A DNA stretch of 64,000 nucleotides from Austropuccinia psidii (Eukaryota; Basidiomycota; Pucciniomycetes; Pucciniales; Sphaerophragmiaceae), in assembly GCA_023105745.1 (NCBI GenBank), contig JALGQZ010000007.1:51131569-51195568 (forward strand). The letters are read 5' to 3'. The position numbers and the translations under genes are program-made. Shown in pieces: positions 38,051 to 51,124 of this stretch. The notes beneath the pieces are model-generated. The model had not been told where the DNA came from. It saw nothing but the letters and a program-made list of their open reading frames with translations, and made no database searches. The stretch's first letter is position 1. Each line of letters starts with the position of its first letter.

Positions 38051-38583
38051 AGGGTGTTGGTAAACCCACATAAGCCCTTATGTGTTTTTACTAAAAACTT
38101 ATGTGTTTTTGCCATCAATTTTTCAAAACATGTAATTGAATGGTAAAAAAACATAAGGGGTGGTTTTTAAATAAAATATGGCTATTTATGGCATTTTGAA
38201 GGCCATTAATGGAATTATAAATGCAATAAAGGGCATTATTAATGCCATGAATGGCATTATAAATGCAATAGAGGGAATTATTAATGCTATAAATTGCATT
38301 ATCAATGCAATAAAGGGAATTATTAATGCTATAAATGGCATTTTTAATGCCATTTATGGTATTGTTAAGGCTATTCATGCCATTTTTGAGGCCATTTATG
38401 GAATTGTTAATGCCATAAACAAAAAAAAACTATGCCATTTATGGCATTGCTAATGTCATTTATAGCCTTAACAATTCCATAAATGGCATTGTTAATGTCA
38501 TTAGTGGCCTTAACATTTTTAGTAAAAACACATAAGCGCTTATGTGTTTTTACTAAAAGCTTACACGGGTTTATCAAAACCCT
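38051..38583. mobile_element. 533-bp TIR element (MITE-like) with palindromic core
   Basis: The ends are inverted copies: AGGGTGTTGGTAAACCC on the left and, reading inward on the other strand, AGGGTTTTGATAAACCC on the right. Each is followed by an inner inverted repeat containing CTTATGTGTTTTTACTAAAA. The flanks carry TTATTT on both sides (38045-38050 and 38584-38589), extending to 9 of 10 matching bases, consistent with a target duplication. The core (about 38180-38510) is a degenerate tandem array of short palindromic words such as ATTAATGCCATAAATGGCATT. It produces spurious ORFs of the (N-G-I-I-N-A-I) type on both strands. There is no transposase, so it is non-autonomous. Confidence 0.75.
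38180..38510. repeat. Tandem array of short palindromic units
   Basis: Units built on GGCATTATTAATGCC-like words repeat at about 15-24 bp spacing and read similarly on both strands. The apparent proteins (INAI repeats on +, IDNAIYSINNSLYC repeats on -) are by-products of this symmetry. Confidence 0.8.
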
Positions 38584-41500
38584 TTATTTATTGAATTTTT
38601 AGAGTATCTTTGTTTTTTAAAAGAAGGATTTGGGAATTTACTTTTGTTAGTTGTTATTAAAAGAAAGCTGGTTATAAGGTATATATATATATACAAATCA
38701 ATAAAAAAGAATTTTGTTATATCTATCCTATAAAAAGTTGAATTATATTTAAAGAAGAGAAAAAAGAATAAATTAATATATTATTTATTTTCTTGAAACT
38801 AACTTATCAATATTAATTTAAGGTGATCCTATTTTTTATTTTAAATTAATGACTGAAATAAGAGAAGTCCCCCCCAAAGAAAACCTTAAAACTCAAAATG
38901 AAAAACACTTATTAAAATTATTATTGCATAAACTAATGTATATTATATGAGTAGGGAGGGGAATAGTCATCATTCTTGGGAAATAAATTTAAAGAAAAAG
39001 GTGATTTTATTGATAAATTACATGAAACAATAACTTGAATTATTATATTTGTTAAAACTTGAATTAATAATTATGAAAATCAAAGAAACTCAATTATTGA
39101 GGATTAAGAAATATATCTTTTAGATTAAGGGATCAAAGCTTTAATTAAATTTTGACAGGCTTTATTTGGCTCAATTCCTTTCATAATATTTCAAATAAAA
39201 CAAAATTGGATTTATTATCTGTATTTTTAGTTATGAAGTAAGAAAATTGGATAATCTATAATTGAAGTCATAAATTTGCTAAAGATGATCAATGATCAAA
39301 TGAATTGAATTATATTCTTCCTTAACCTGGTTTGCATATTAATTATTAAGAAGAGGGTTTTTATTTTTAAATGTTCCTGAAGCCTTCTGAAAATACATTT
39401 ATGGATTTTGAAATTTTGTTTGAAACTTTCAGAAAATAATAGTAAATCTGAGGGTAAATACATTCCTTATGAGAAAAGATATATTTTGATTTACATAAGT
39501 GTTAGTTCAGTAAATTATTGAAGCTTCAAAAATTAAATTTATTGAGGATGGGTGCTTCCCTTATCTTTGTTTATATTTTATTCTTCTTTAATTGGAAGAT
39601 TAGCTTGTTGTTTATTTTTTTTGTTCAATATTAATTTAATAGATTCGTTTTTTTTGTCAGTATTATCATCAATAGATTCTGGCTAAGAGATGCATTAGTA
39701 GTATATGGAAGATATATTTTTAAAGTTGATAAATTTTGAAAGTACCAAAGGGTTCTTACAAATGATTCCTTTGAAATTTCAAATAGAAGTATAATTAGTT
39801 AATATAGAAAATTTTTGGGCTAATTATTAACTTATGAGTACCTAGTCTGGTCATTATATTTATGAAAATATTTTTTGAAATGAGATTGGAAATAATAGTT
39901 AAGGCCTGTAAAAACAGATGACATCAATTAAAAAAATAAATTGTACATCAAAGTGATATTCTGGGTTAAATACCTTTACTATAATGAATTGAAATTTATG
40001 ATAGACCCTTTTGGTGATTGAAATTAAGAATATTATATAAAATTGGTACATTTTTGAGTAAATGTTTTTCTCTAATTCCATATTTTTTTTTAAATTCAAA
40101 AGGCAAATTTCCATGAATGTTGGGAAGTATTCCCATTGCAAGTGTCAATGTGATGATGTAGAAAATTGAAAAAATAAATAAATTTAATGAGGTTTTCTTC
40201 CGCTAATTTTTAAAAATCTTTTAAAGAGCTGACTTGAATACCTTTCACTTCTTGGAATACTCATAGATGATCAACGTTAATGTATGAAATTAATCTTTAT
40301 ATCATGAAATTACAGCTCCTCAAATGAGATTTGAAGAATTAAAAGGCAAAATGAAAAATATAAATTGAGAATTCTTAATCTTTTGAATGGTTTGCAGGCA
40401 GTATTCTTTCAAAACTTGGAAAAGCTATCAGCTGGCCCCTTTAAGTTAAACCCCAATTTCTTAATTTATTTCAATTATAAGTATATTGAAGTATTAATTT
40501 ACTTTTTGGATTTATGTGTAGAGAAAATAAAGATGAGTAATGTCATTCAATAAGATTAGACATAAGGATTTGATAAATTGGTGAAGATTTTCATTAAGAA
40601 AAGTTTACATATTGAGAAAAAGGCATTAATTTTAAATTTGGATAATAAATGTGCTGATTATTTCCTAATTTCAGGGTCTAACATTTTTATTCAAATATAA
40701 TTAAATATAAGATCTGAGAGAAAATCCTGAGTGCTTTAGTTGTGAATGTCTTTCCCAAGAATAGTGAGCTTTGGGGAAGCAAGATCTATCAAAAAATATT
40801 TAAATTTGGTTGTAAATCATATTTTACCTCAATTTATATGAAGAGTATGCTTCTGTTAGTTAATAATAAGAAGTTAAAAAAGATAAGAAAAACTTCTCAA
40901 ACAAAGATCTCATAATCATTATGAAACAACAGTATATATATTTCTTAATATAAGTAATTGATTTTCTATGATTTTCAGGATGAGTTCATGCAGAGGCTAT
41001 GAGACAGTAATTACAAGATTTAACTATGACTGTGAAACATAAAACATAGAGGGCTCTACTATTAACGAATAGTGGTGATGTGTCTGTTAAAAGCCTTGGT
41101 TGCAATGATTATCAATTGAATTATCTTAATCACCACTACAATAATTAAGATTATAATTATATCTAAAGTATTCTAAGGGTTACCTCTTTTTAAGACAGTT
41201 TAACCAAGTAAGAACAGGTTGTTAAGATAATTGCGGATTTTTCCTACTTGGTGAAGCCTCCTTTTGTCTCAATTCAGGGTGGAAAGAGTGGAATTTCATA
41301 TTTTAATGCTCATAGAGTAATAAACTTAGTAAGGTGGCTAGTTTCTGGCTTAACACAACCAAAAAATCTGTATTGGTACCCAGATGTGGTTTTGAAACCA
41401 CATCTCAACCTTTTATGCCCATAAAAGGTAAAACATTTCACCAATATAAAGTTAAAGAATATTGCAAAAGCCAAGGCATGTCCAATCACGTTAAAATCAC

Positions 41501-42992
41501 CTCTGAGGGACTTTTGTCAGTCAAATTTTCAGTAATGAATGCGAAAATTCTACTTGAATGGGCTTGAAAGCTCATAATTCAATTATACAGGATAATAACC
41601 TAGAGTACAACCCTGTATGAAAATGTGTGTGAATTTCTTATATAATTTTATTCTTAATCAATGGATGAACAGCCTCTGTACAGATTTGAAACCTCATAGT
41701 ACAATTATCTGAGATAGTATTCTACAGTACAAGCTTGCATGCAATCATAGCCTTAAATCCTTAATAACTTTGTCCATTTTCAAGATAATGGGCTAAGAAG
41801 TGGATTAGATTGTAACAAAAAGGTGATCTCTACAAGTTGAAAATAGGTTTTAATGGACTTTACTTGAATATTTCAAAGATATTCAGGCTCAAAGTACTCT
41901 TAACCTTGTTAAAAATAGTATTTTGATCTTTTTGGGAGAAACATATCAATAAATTATGATCTGTGTAATACAAAAGAATAAAGATGATGCCTCTTCATAG
42001 CTCTACTTTTACCTTTAAAAAAATATTCTAATTGATTTTTCTCTCATCAAAACTGTGAAATAATGATGAGGGATGAAAAAATAGAATTGTTTTCCCAGGT
42101 TCTTCAGGTAGTATTTTTACTGTAATTGTTGATCCAGAGGTGCTACAGTCTTGGAGAGAGTACCCCTTGATATATTGTCTTGATAAATTTGATAAAAGAT
42201 ACCATTATAGGCGTCTTTGATTAAAACTCCAGATTTTAGATGAGAGGTAAAGATTAAGGTTTATTTCTGAAAGAGTTTACATCCTTAATAACTTGGTTAA
42301 CTGTTATTAACTGGTAATAAGAATAATAGTTTCTGAAAGGGGCAGGTTTCCAATTCAAGACTTTTACATTTACAGACTAACCTCTTTAGGTCCTGAATTT
42401 CTGTTGGTGCCCTGATTTTCTGCTTATTTATTTTAATAAAGGTGCAAGGTGTGTATTTCACTCCTTTCATGTATACCATATTTATGGTGATCTTGAGTGT
42501 CATGCTTGTTCTCTGGGTTTTAAAAATTATTTCCTGTTAAATATATTCAAAATTGTATCTAGAGTATTTTTTCTTCAATATTTCATATTTTATTATGAAT
42601 AAATATTTACAATTTCCAAGAAAATAATGTTTTGTTTAGTTCATGAATTTAGAAACTTTCTTCAGCCTCTCATCCCATAACTGAAAAAATCTAAATAAGT
42701 GATGGGAATACATAAAAGGGATCTAATATGAGATATTTCAGTTATATAATCCTCAAAGAATTAGAAAATATTTCTCCTATCACAAAATGCACATACTGAA
42801 AATTTAAAAAATGAATAAAAAAAATTATATCTTAAAGCTGAAATATTTTTATATATTTTTTATGTATTTATTCAGTAGAAAACTATCAGACAAAGTATTA
42901 AAAAGAAGAGTTGATATAAGCTTTGACTAGATTAAAAATAAAAAATTCCAAAAAATATCCAAAAGTACTAAATTAATTTGAAATTTCAGAAT
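38584..42992. other. AT-rich stretch without supported genes
   Basis: I see no protein family, TIR or LTR. A slightly less AT-rich block at about 41040-41580 includes an ORF (41334-41567) without motifs. The last five bases (42993-42997, CAAAT) are the left TSD of E2. Confidence 0.45.
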
Positions 42993-42997
42993 CAAAT

Positions 42998-44706
42998 TGT
43001 AAGGTGTGGATATGAAACTTTGATTAAAAATCAAGTACTTTTCCTGTCCTCAAAATTTGTATAAGGTAAAAATCAATTAAAAATAGTAAGAAATATCATT
43101 TTTAAGAGAAAACACACCAATTTTATTGTTTATAACTTTATTAGTATAAAACAATAATATTATAAAAATTTATTGTTTTACTAACAATAAAAATTTATCC
43201 AAAAAATACTCTACAAGAGATATTTTAAGGCTACAAAAGAAATTTCTTCAAGAGCAATTTCAATTGGAATTAATTGAGCAATGAACTACAAGAAATTAAT
43301 TAAGTAACAGAGTTCTTTAAAAAGAATATTAAAGAGAAAACACGCCCAAAAGTGACCAGAGTGAATTTGGAAACAAAGTGACAAAGTTAACAGTGATGAA
43401 AGATGCTTTAATTCACTTTTGGGGTGGTTCAGGGGTAAAAATGATTATAAGAGTTACAAAAAATGATTATAATGATTTTTTCATGTTGTTAAAAGGTTTA
43501 AAATGATTTAAGAAAGGTGGTTGGAATCTTTTATTGAGTGGTTTAACAATGTTTAAACTAATTATAAAAAGGAAAAGATTCTAACATGAAGAGAAAAGTG
43601 GGGCAAAGAAGACATTCTTTTATAGACATCAATTTTCTTACTCCAAAAGTAAGCTTTACTCTTGTCAGTCGTGAAAAACAGTCTGACAACAGAAAAGCCA
43701 ATTATGGCATCATTGAACCCTGGTTTAAGCCATTTTAGACCCTTAAATCAGCCATTACTATAGCAATACCTGGTCTAGAGCCTTCAAAACACGTCAGAAT
43801 GTGTGTAAAAGACGTAGAAACCAGTTAAAACTTTTTTTACTATGATTGTTTTTATCTGAAGGGTAGTTTTACCCTCTTGGAAACAGCTAAAACTACCCCA
43901 GTTGGTATCAAAACCTCATCATCAATTGAGTCCACAGACCCTGTAACTCAATTCCAGGCCAAAAGTGATGAACTTTTGGGTGAACTTTGACACCACACGC
44001 TTGTCAGCAAGGATTCTGGGGGTCTAGCTCCCCCTTAGAGCTGGAGTTCCTTTCCCCCCCCAAATTTAATCTTTCCAATTTATTTTTCCTTTAATTCCTC
44101 ATCATGTATTATACTGATAATTTACATATGTAATTCAATTGAGTTGTACAGTTCAATACAGTAATAATTGATACCTCATATGTAAATCAAAGTTCACTTA
44201 TGTAATACACGCACACATTTTGAAATTTCAATTGAATTCAATTGAAAATACTTTGATTCCTCAGAACTTCTAAAATATACACAACACCTCAATCTTAACA
44301 CAAATTTTGGTGATTAACACTACATGTTATGTGAATTAACTTAAAGTTTTGAGGATTTTCAATTTTCATACAGAAACGGTGAAATAATTTTGATATGTTG
44401 ATTTATTGGATAAAAAGCTATAATAATTTTTATTTAACTTTCTTCCAAATTTATTTATTTTTTTACAATTTTGTTAAAAATTCATTTTTACTTAATTTTT
44501 TCAAGTATAAATGTAATTTTACAATTTCAAAATTTAATGTAATCTTATTTTTAAATTGTAATTAAATTTTTCATTGTGAATATAATTTTATATTTATATT
44601 TTGATTTTCATTTTAATAATATAAATAAATTTATTTTATTTATATTTATATGTTACTTTTGTATTTGTGGTCTTTTGGGTATATGAAATTACCTCTAAGG
44701 CTCACA
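42998..44706 (-). repeat. E2 3' LTR, with internal deletions
   Basis: A direct repeat of 51125-52943 that is about 110 bp shorter. Ends are TG...CA, and the PPT AGGGGGAGGGAA follows at 44707-44718 (minus). Confidence 0.92.
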
Positions 44707-44718
44707 TTCCCTCCCCCT
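44707..44718 (-). other. E2 polypurine tract
   Basis: Twelve consecutive purines on the minus strand abut the 3' LTR. Confidence 0.85.
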
Positions 44719-44730
44719 AAAAAAATAATA

Positions 44731-47700
44731 TTACTTTGTAATATTGTTATTTCTAGTGTTTCTGAACCTTCTGAGAAGTTTAGTAGCTTCAGGTATGTCT
44801 TTTTCTGGCAACCATTCATCTTCACAAGTTGGGTCACTGTACCTGACAAGGTATTCCCTAACTTTGTTGGTTCTCAACTTTCTTTCTTTGAGAACTTTGG
44901 TAATTTTCTTACTGCCAGATGGCTCAACAGGAGGTATAGCTTGGGGAATTTCATTCCTCAAGGGAAATTTTTCAGCATCACTAGATTTAGATGGCTTTAT
45001 CAAGCTCACTGGAAATGTAGGATGCTTATTGCTAAGTTCTTCAGATAACTCTACTTCAACAGCATTTTCTCCATGGAGGCCCTTAATAATGAAAGGTCCT
45101 GCAATGGAGTCTTTCAAATTTTTACATCCTTTGCTGTTATTGAAGCTAGTGGTGGATACAAGAACTAGGACCCCCACTTTGAAATCTGGAGCTGCAGGTG
45201 ATTTATCCCATTTGTCTTTAGCATATGCAAAGGAGTCTTCCATGCACCTTACTGCATGCTTCCTAGCTTTGTCTAGCATCCCTTTGAAGCTAGCAGCTGT
45301 GGGATGTATTTCAATCAAATCTTTCCTCAAGTAATCTTGGAGTAATTTGGGGTTCCATCCTTTTTCTAGGATAGCAGGAGTTTGTTTGGTACTGGCATGG
45401 ATTGATGTTTTATATGCTAATTCCAGTGCTGGCAGCAGAGTACACCAATCATGGGTAAATCCATCACAATCTTTTAATTCAAGGCCATATGCACAAAATC
45501 TTCTTACCATGTCCTCTAAGGTTTGGATCATCCTTTCAGCCAGTCCATCAGTTTGTGGGTGGTAGGCTTTAGAGAAAGACAGATTAGTGCCAAATAATTG
45601 GTGAAGATTTGTCCATAGTGCTTAAGTGAATTTGGGATCCCTATCACTAATGATATTTGTAAAGATTCCAGTCCATGACACTACTCTATTCCATATAAGA
45701 CGAGCTGTATCCATGGCTGTATCATCCTTGTGACATGGTCAAAAGATTGGAGTTTTACTGAATCTGTCCAAAATTAATAGGGAAGCATTATAACTTCTGT
45801 CACCTCCTGGTGGTAGTCCAGTTACCCAATCCATATGGACAATTCCCCAAGGTCTGCTTGGTTCTTGGATTTTTTATCATATTTCCAAGTCTCTTGCCAG
45901 TGGATTTGTTTGCCTTTTGGCATCTGTCACAGGTTTTGCAATACTCTGCAAGATCTTTCTGCCACATTGGCCACCATATGAAGGTCTTTACTTTCTCTCT
46001 TGTTCTGTCTTCCGACAGATGTCCTGAAAAGGGGCTATCATGGCATTCCTTTAGTACAAGATTGTTCAATGACCTGTCCACAACTGTCATGACACATGTG
46101 TGCTTGGTCCTGTGGCAAATTATACCATCCAGTAGGTGAAATCTTCCTTAATCATAAGATGATTTCCATAATTAATCCAAGGCATGTATTAGAGAGTTTT
46201 CTTTACAGTCTTTGTTAAGTAATTGGCATAAGAAGCTACAATTCTTATCTTGAGTGTAACTATTCCTGACTTCTTCAAAGGAGGTGGTGTTCGAGTCTGT
46301 AACACTTATTCCTTCTATTGGGATCTGTGGTGAAGCCTCTTCTGGCACATAAGCAAGATTATCAATATTATTTGGTAATGGCCATATGCTTAGTCCATCT
46401 GCATTCTTATGAATATCCCCATCCTTATGAACAATAGTCATATTTCCCCTGTATTCTTGTATGGCTATTTGCCATCTGAGCATATGCCTGTTGGGTGTTT
46501 TCATGTTTAAAAGTGATTTGACAGGTTTACAATCTGTTATCACCTCAAAAGCACATCCCTCTAAGAATTAGTTCAGTTTCTTCAAAGCCCAGACAAGGCA
46601 TAGACATTCCATTTGACTTGCCCCATATCTGACTTCAGTTGGTTTGATTTGTCTGGATATGAAACATATGGGTCCTTCTACAGGTTTATCATTTATGATA
46701 TGAACTTGGTGAAGTGCAGCACCCAGTCCATCCCCTGATGCATCAATATACAGATTGAAAGGCAATTTAGAGTCTGTCATCAGTAAGAGTGGAGCAGTGG
46801 TCAAGGCTTCTCTTAGAGACTCAAAAGCTTTGACTCTGTCAACAGTCATTTCAAATACTGTGTCCTTGTCACACAATTTATAAAGTGGTCTTGCTATGGA
46901 TGCAAAATCTTTAATGTTTTGCCTGTAATATCCTGCAAAACCTAAGAATGACTGACTTTCCTTCTTGTTCTGAGGAATGGGTTTTAGCAATACTGCTGCA
47001 ACTTTGTTTTTGTCAATTCCAAGGGACAAACCAGATACAACATGTCCTAGTGCTTTAAGTTCTTTAAATCCAAAATGAAATTTCTTCAAGGAGATTTTCA
47101 TGTTTACTGATTGAATTTTTGTCAAAACTCTGGACAATCTGTACATGTGCTCCTCCCAAGTTTTGGAACAGACAATAATTTCATCAATGTAAATTATTAA
47201 CCATCCCTCTGAGAGTTCTTCAGGGCAGATTTCATTCATCATTCTTTGGAAGTGTGAAGGTGCATTTTAGAAACCAAAGGGCATCCTCAAGTATTATTAC
47301 ACTCCACAATGAACAATAATTCTCAAGTATTTTCTTGCTCTTGGTGTCACCAAATTTTGCTGGAATCCATTAAGGGCATCCATAGTGGTTATATACACTG
47401 CTTGAGATATCTGAGTAAGGGCAATTCGGATTTTTGGTATTGGGTATCTGTCTGGAACAGTGTAAATGTTTAGAGCTCTAAAGTCCCCAACCATTCTAGA
47501 TTTTCCATTATGCCATGATACTATGACTGGTGTAGTTATTTCTACTTCTTCATTGTGGGCTACTTTTCTTATTACACCAAGGTCCAGAAGTTCTTTGATA
47601 TGAATTCCTAGAGCTTCTCTTCACTTTGGACTTGCTGGATATGAAGGTCTTCTTAAGAGTGGTGGAGAAGGTCTCTCAATGTTAAGAATGCTGTCAACTT

Positions 47701-47779
47701 CATGACCAATAATTGCTTTTAGAGGTTCTTTGTCTGAAGAAAATGCTCCTCTGTGGTCATACAAAAGGGAAGAAAGTTC
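44731..47779 (-). pseudogene. E2 pol pseudogene with altered RT active site
   Basis: The segments in order are RT (47297-47494, 46568-47242), RNase H (46172-46543), integrase zinc region (45800-46090), and integrase core with chromodomain (44731-45531). The polymerase motif reads YIDE rather than YIDD, near 47190, replacing one catalytic Asp by Glu. Stops lie near 47265 (in the conserved F-G-x-K-N-A-P motif region), 46565, 46150 and 45625. The chromodomain (EYLVRY...EDEWLPEKD) is intact, unlike in E3. The start of pol is in the same frame as the protease, separated only by a TAA (47783-47785), supporting an ancestral single gag-pro-pol frame. Confidence 0.87.
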
Positions 47780-47782
47780 ATT

Positions 47783-50651
47783 TTATTGTTTATCAGTCAG
47801 ATGAAGGCTTATTTCAGCCTCATTTAACTGTTCAGACTTGAATTTCTCTAACTCTAATCTGACTGGTGAGACTTTGTTTACTGTAATTTGTCTTTTAAGT
47901 GGTAAAAAGGCAAATGTTTGGTGCTTATTGTCTCCAATAGTAAAGTATCTGTCTTTGTTGTTATGCAAATCTATCCCATACAAGATTAAATAGTCATTTC
48001 CCAATATGAAATGGGTACTAGAGCAATTTTCCATAACAACAAATTCAACTGTGATTCTTAAATTCCCATTTATGTGTGGGAATATGACATTGGTCTCCAA
48101 AATTCTTAATGCTTTCATTGGATTACTTGCACTATTGAATTTTATACCATCAATTGGTAACAATTGGTCTTCAAAATTTGGTACACAAGTCTTAAGAAAA
48201 GATTTTCCAACACAAGAGCAGAAGGCCCTGGGTCAAGCAAACGTTTGGTGGGATTGTTGTAAATCACCACTTCTGTTATACAGGAGTTACCAGCTGTATA
48301 ACCTTTCCCCCTGTTTTTTTTGTTTTCTAAGTTGTGCATCTTGAACTTTTGATAAATAAAGTTGACCATTGCTCAATTGTGGCAAGTGGGAATAAGATTC
48401 CATGATGACAAAAGTGGCATTGATATTTTCTATATCTTTTGAAGGTTCAGAAAATATTGATGAGTTATCATCTGAATTGTCTTCAATTATGTCATCTTTT
48501 TCAACATCAGGTTCCTTTTCAATATCAATTTCATTGATTTTCCCCTTCTTTGGACATGTATTGGCTAAATGGGTGGTGCTTTGGCAAATATGGCACTTTC
48601 TGACTGTATCTGCAGATTTATACTTAATATTATTAGAATTTTCTTTGGGGTTTTTGTCCACAGAATCTTTCCAAGGTGTATTAAAACTTGTTTTGAGATT
48701 CACCCTACTAGAACCAATTTTGGTTCTGGTGGTTACTTCTTCTCATATTTTGATAATATCTTATGCTGAGGATTGTTCAGTAGTCCTGCTTTTGATAGCA
48801 TGCTCTAAGTCAACTCCACACTGTCTCAGAATTTTTCTATGGATCATAAATTCTGACATGTCTGGATATAATGCTGTTAATCTGTCTTTTTGTTGGCAAA
48901 ACCATGGTAAAGCTTTGTCTTTATCAGCATTAAATTTGGCAGATTCAAAGGCTGTTTCAACCTTAAACCTCCAAGCATCATTTGCCCATTTGTTAATGAT
49001 TTGGGTTTTCCACCAAGTCCAACTCTGGTGTCCATGTGCTTGTCTTATTTTTATGTACCATCTGTGAGCTGATCTGGTAAACAGGGTGTTAAATCTGGCT
49101 GTTACCAATCTGTCTGGTAATTCAAAATCCTCTTTGACCATGTCAATAGCTCTAATGAATTCCATATGGTCATACTCTCCTTCACCACTGAAGTGAGGCC
49201 ATTCTTTAAGTTTTGGAACTTCTTTCAAGAGTGCTTGGCCCATTGATGGTTCTAAGTTATGAAAAGAAGTAGAAAATTCATTTTTTAACTGTGAATTTTC
49301 AATATCCAATACTTGTGGATTGGGAATTCTTGCATCTTCATTTTGATTCAGAGGTATAGACATTCTTGGTAAAGTGTTTAGCAGTTTTTCAATATCATTC
49401 ATTTTACTGTTGTTACACCTTTGTGAATTTCTTAATTCATGTTGCAAGTTTTGTATAGAGTTTATGACATTCTTTTTATGATCATCCTCTTTATATGTCA
49501 GCTCATTCCATAATTCTGTTTGTTTAGTATTATCAGATATAACTTCATTTAACTTTATTGTTAATTTTGATATTTCCTCTCTTGAGGTATCAAAATGCTT
49601 TTTCAGGGAAACTATATTTGTCTTTACTTCAGGAAATAATTTTGAAATATCATCAAGAGCTTTTTTATTATCTTCTTTGATAGTGCTTATGGATTGTTTT
49701 ATTCTTGTTTCAATTATGTCATCAATATTAAATTTAGAATATTTGTCTATTAATTCTTCAATAATGGCAGATTGATCATTTATCTTAATGCCAAAAGAAT
49801 TATCATTATAGGAAGTTCTGATTGTTCTTAAAACTCTTTCAAAGAATTTAAGTGTATAATTTATTTGGCTCAGACTCAAGTTATTTTTTTTAAGATTGTC
49901 ACAAATTGATGCATTTTTATCAGAAAGATGACTTTTTACGTCAGAAGTAGCTTTATACAACTCTGGAAAACAATCAAAAGTATCAGAAATCATTTTTGAT
50001 ATTTTAATCTGGCTTCCTCCTTCTTTTGTAATTCCATCATGGTTCTGTCCATCTGAAATACATTTTCCACGGCATCCTGTTGAATCTTTGGGATTCTGTA
50101 GCCCTGGCTGTAAGGGTTTGGGGCTGGTGCCTTACCTTTGCCCTTGTTTGGAGTTTGTGGCTGCTTTTTCACATTGAAATTGCTGCTTCTGGCCACTGGG
50201 GCTGTTTTTGGCACTGGGTTGGGTGGTGGAGGGTTGTTTTTCCACCATTCTAGTGTCAAAAGCATCATGTTTTTCTTCTCCATCAATGGATGCCATCCAT
50301 TGAGCAATTTGCAAGTATTGGGATGGCTCAGGAATTTTCTCAGTCAGGTAAGAATTCATGCAATTATTCCACAGGTCTGCAAGGATCTGGTACTCTTTGA
50401 ACTGAAGTGCATTGTTGTATGCACTGTGGCTGGCTTTGTATATATCCACTGAGGCTTTTTGTGGTGGTGTCAGCTCTTTTTGAAGGTAAAATGGTATTAT
50501 CCGCTTCAGAATGACCCATTTTAGTTGTTTGGAAGTCATCAACTGACCATTTTCCTTCTGTACCTGATTGGCCTCTGCCATAATCACGTCTATTACCTTT
50601 CTGGGAGCTGCTTGAGGGGTTATAGCTGGCTCCTGACCTGGTTGAAGGCAT
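47783..50651 (-). pseudogene. E2 gag-protease pseudogene
   Basis: It starts at ATG 50651 (MPSTRSGASYN), parallel to E1 gag. Segments 50364-50651, 50132-50587 and 49990-50307 are shifted parts of the polar N-terminus. The 410-codon open part (48761-49993) holds the coiled coil and gag core ([15 protein letters not shown]). 48287-48703 holds the zinc knuckle CHICQSTTHLANTC. The protease follows at about 48369-47783 with the region around the active site damaged: the expected L-D-T-G-A reads LDPGP, so the catalytic triplet is lost. The protein is not functional. Confidence 0.85.
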
Positions 50652-50701
50652 AATTATGGTTAAAAAGGCTTAAAATAGTAATTTTACATCAAAAAACTTA
50701 C

Positions 50702-50899
50702 TATTGGCCAAATCTTTGGCTTTCTGAAGAGTATTACTTATTTCCAAGTTGACTAATTCAGAAGAAATTGGTTCTGGTTGAATATTCTGAGTCACAATAA
50801 TGGTACTATTATGATCAGAATTAACAGTACTGGCAGGAATGATGCTGGTTACTGTTGAGGCTGTTTCAATGTTTTCTGGTCTTACCACCTTTTCAGACA
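50702..50899 (-). other. E2 candidate mini-exon upstream of gag
   Basis: The 198-nt open segment is bounded by an acceptor ATTTTAG and a perfect donor A|GTAAGT. It encodes a Ser/Thr/Ile-rich peptide (SEKVVRPENIETASTV...). Like the E1 and E3 counterparts it begins TG after the acceptor and ends in phase 1. An AG inside the gag start (50634-50633) would restore the gag frame after splicing. Confidence 0.5.
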
Positions 50900-51104
50900 C
50901 TAAAATTAATGAAAAAACCAATTAATTAAGTAAAAAAAGATATTTTAAAAAAGAAATTAAAATATAAGCCTCACTTATAATATTAAAAAAAATTATTTTT
51001 TATTGATTTTTTTTTGAATTATAATTATTCTTTATATGTTTTTAATTTTTTCAATATAAAAAAAAGATTTAAAAAGAGTAAAAAAAAAATTTCACAGGTA
51101 AAAT

Positions 51105-51122
51105 ATCACAGCTGGGCCCCCA
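51105..51122 (-). other. E2 primer-binding site
   Basis: TGGGGGCCCAGCTGTGAT on the minus strand lies two bases from the 5' LTR, with the same TGGGGGCC start as in E1. Confidence 0.75.
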
Positions 51123-51124
51123 AA

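Noticed and set aside
38115..38453. Asn/Ile/Ala-repeat proteins on both strands
   Set aside because: The repeats come from palindromic DNA words inside the TIR element, and both strands give similar pseudo-proteins.
38180..38510. Regular short repeats as a possible CRISPR array
   Set aside because: There are no unique spacers of constant length, the units are degenerate and nested in a MITE-like element, and the genome is eukaryotic.
40986..41760. Possible further LTR with repeated TACAG/GTACAA words
   Set aside because: No paired copy, TG..CA ends, TSD or PBS could be found.
44744..45334. Long plus-strand ORFs across E1 and E2 coding regions (also 48402-49067, 6593-7141)
   Set aside because: They are mirror frames of gag and pol, hydrophobic by base composition, without motifs.
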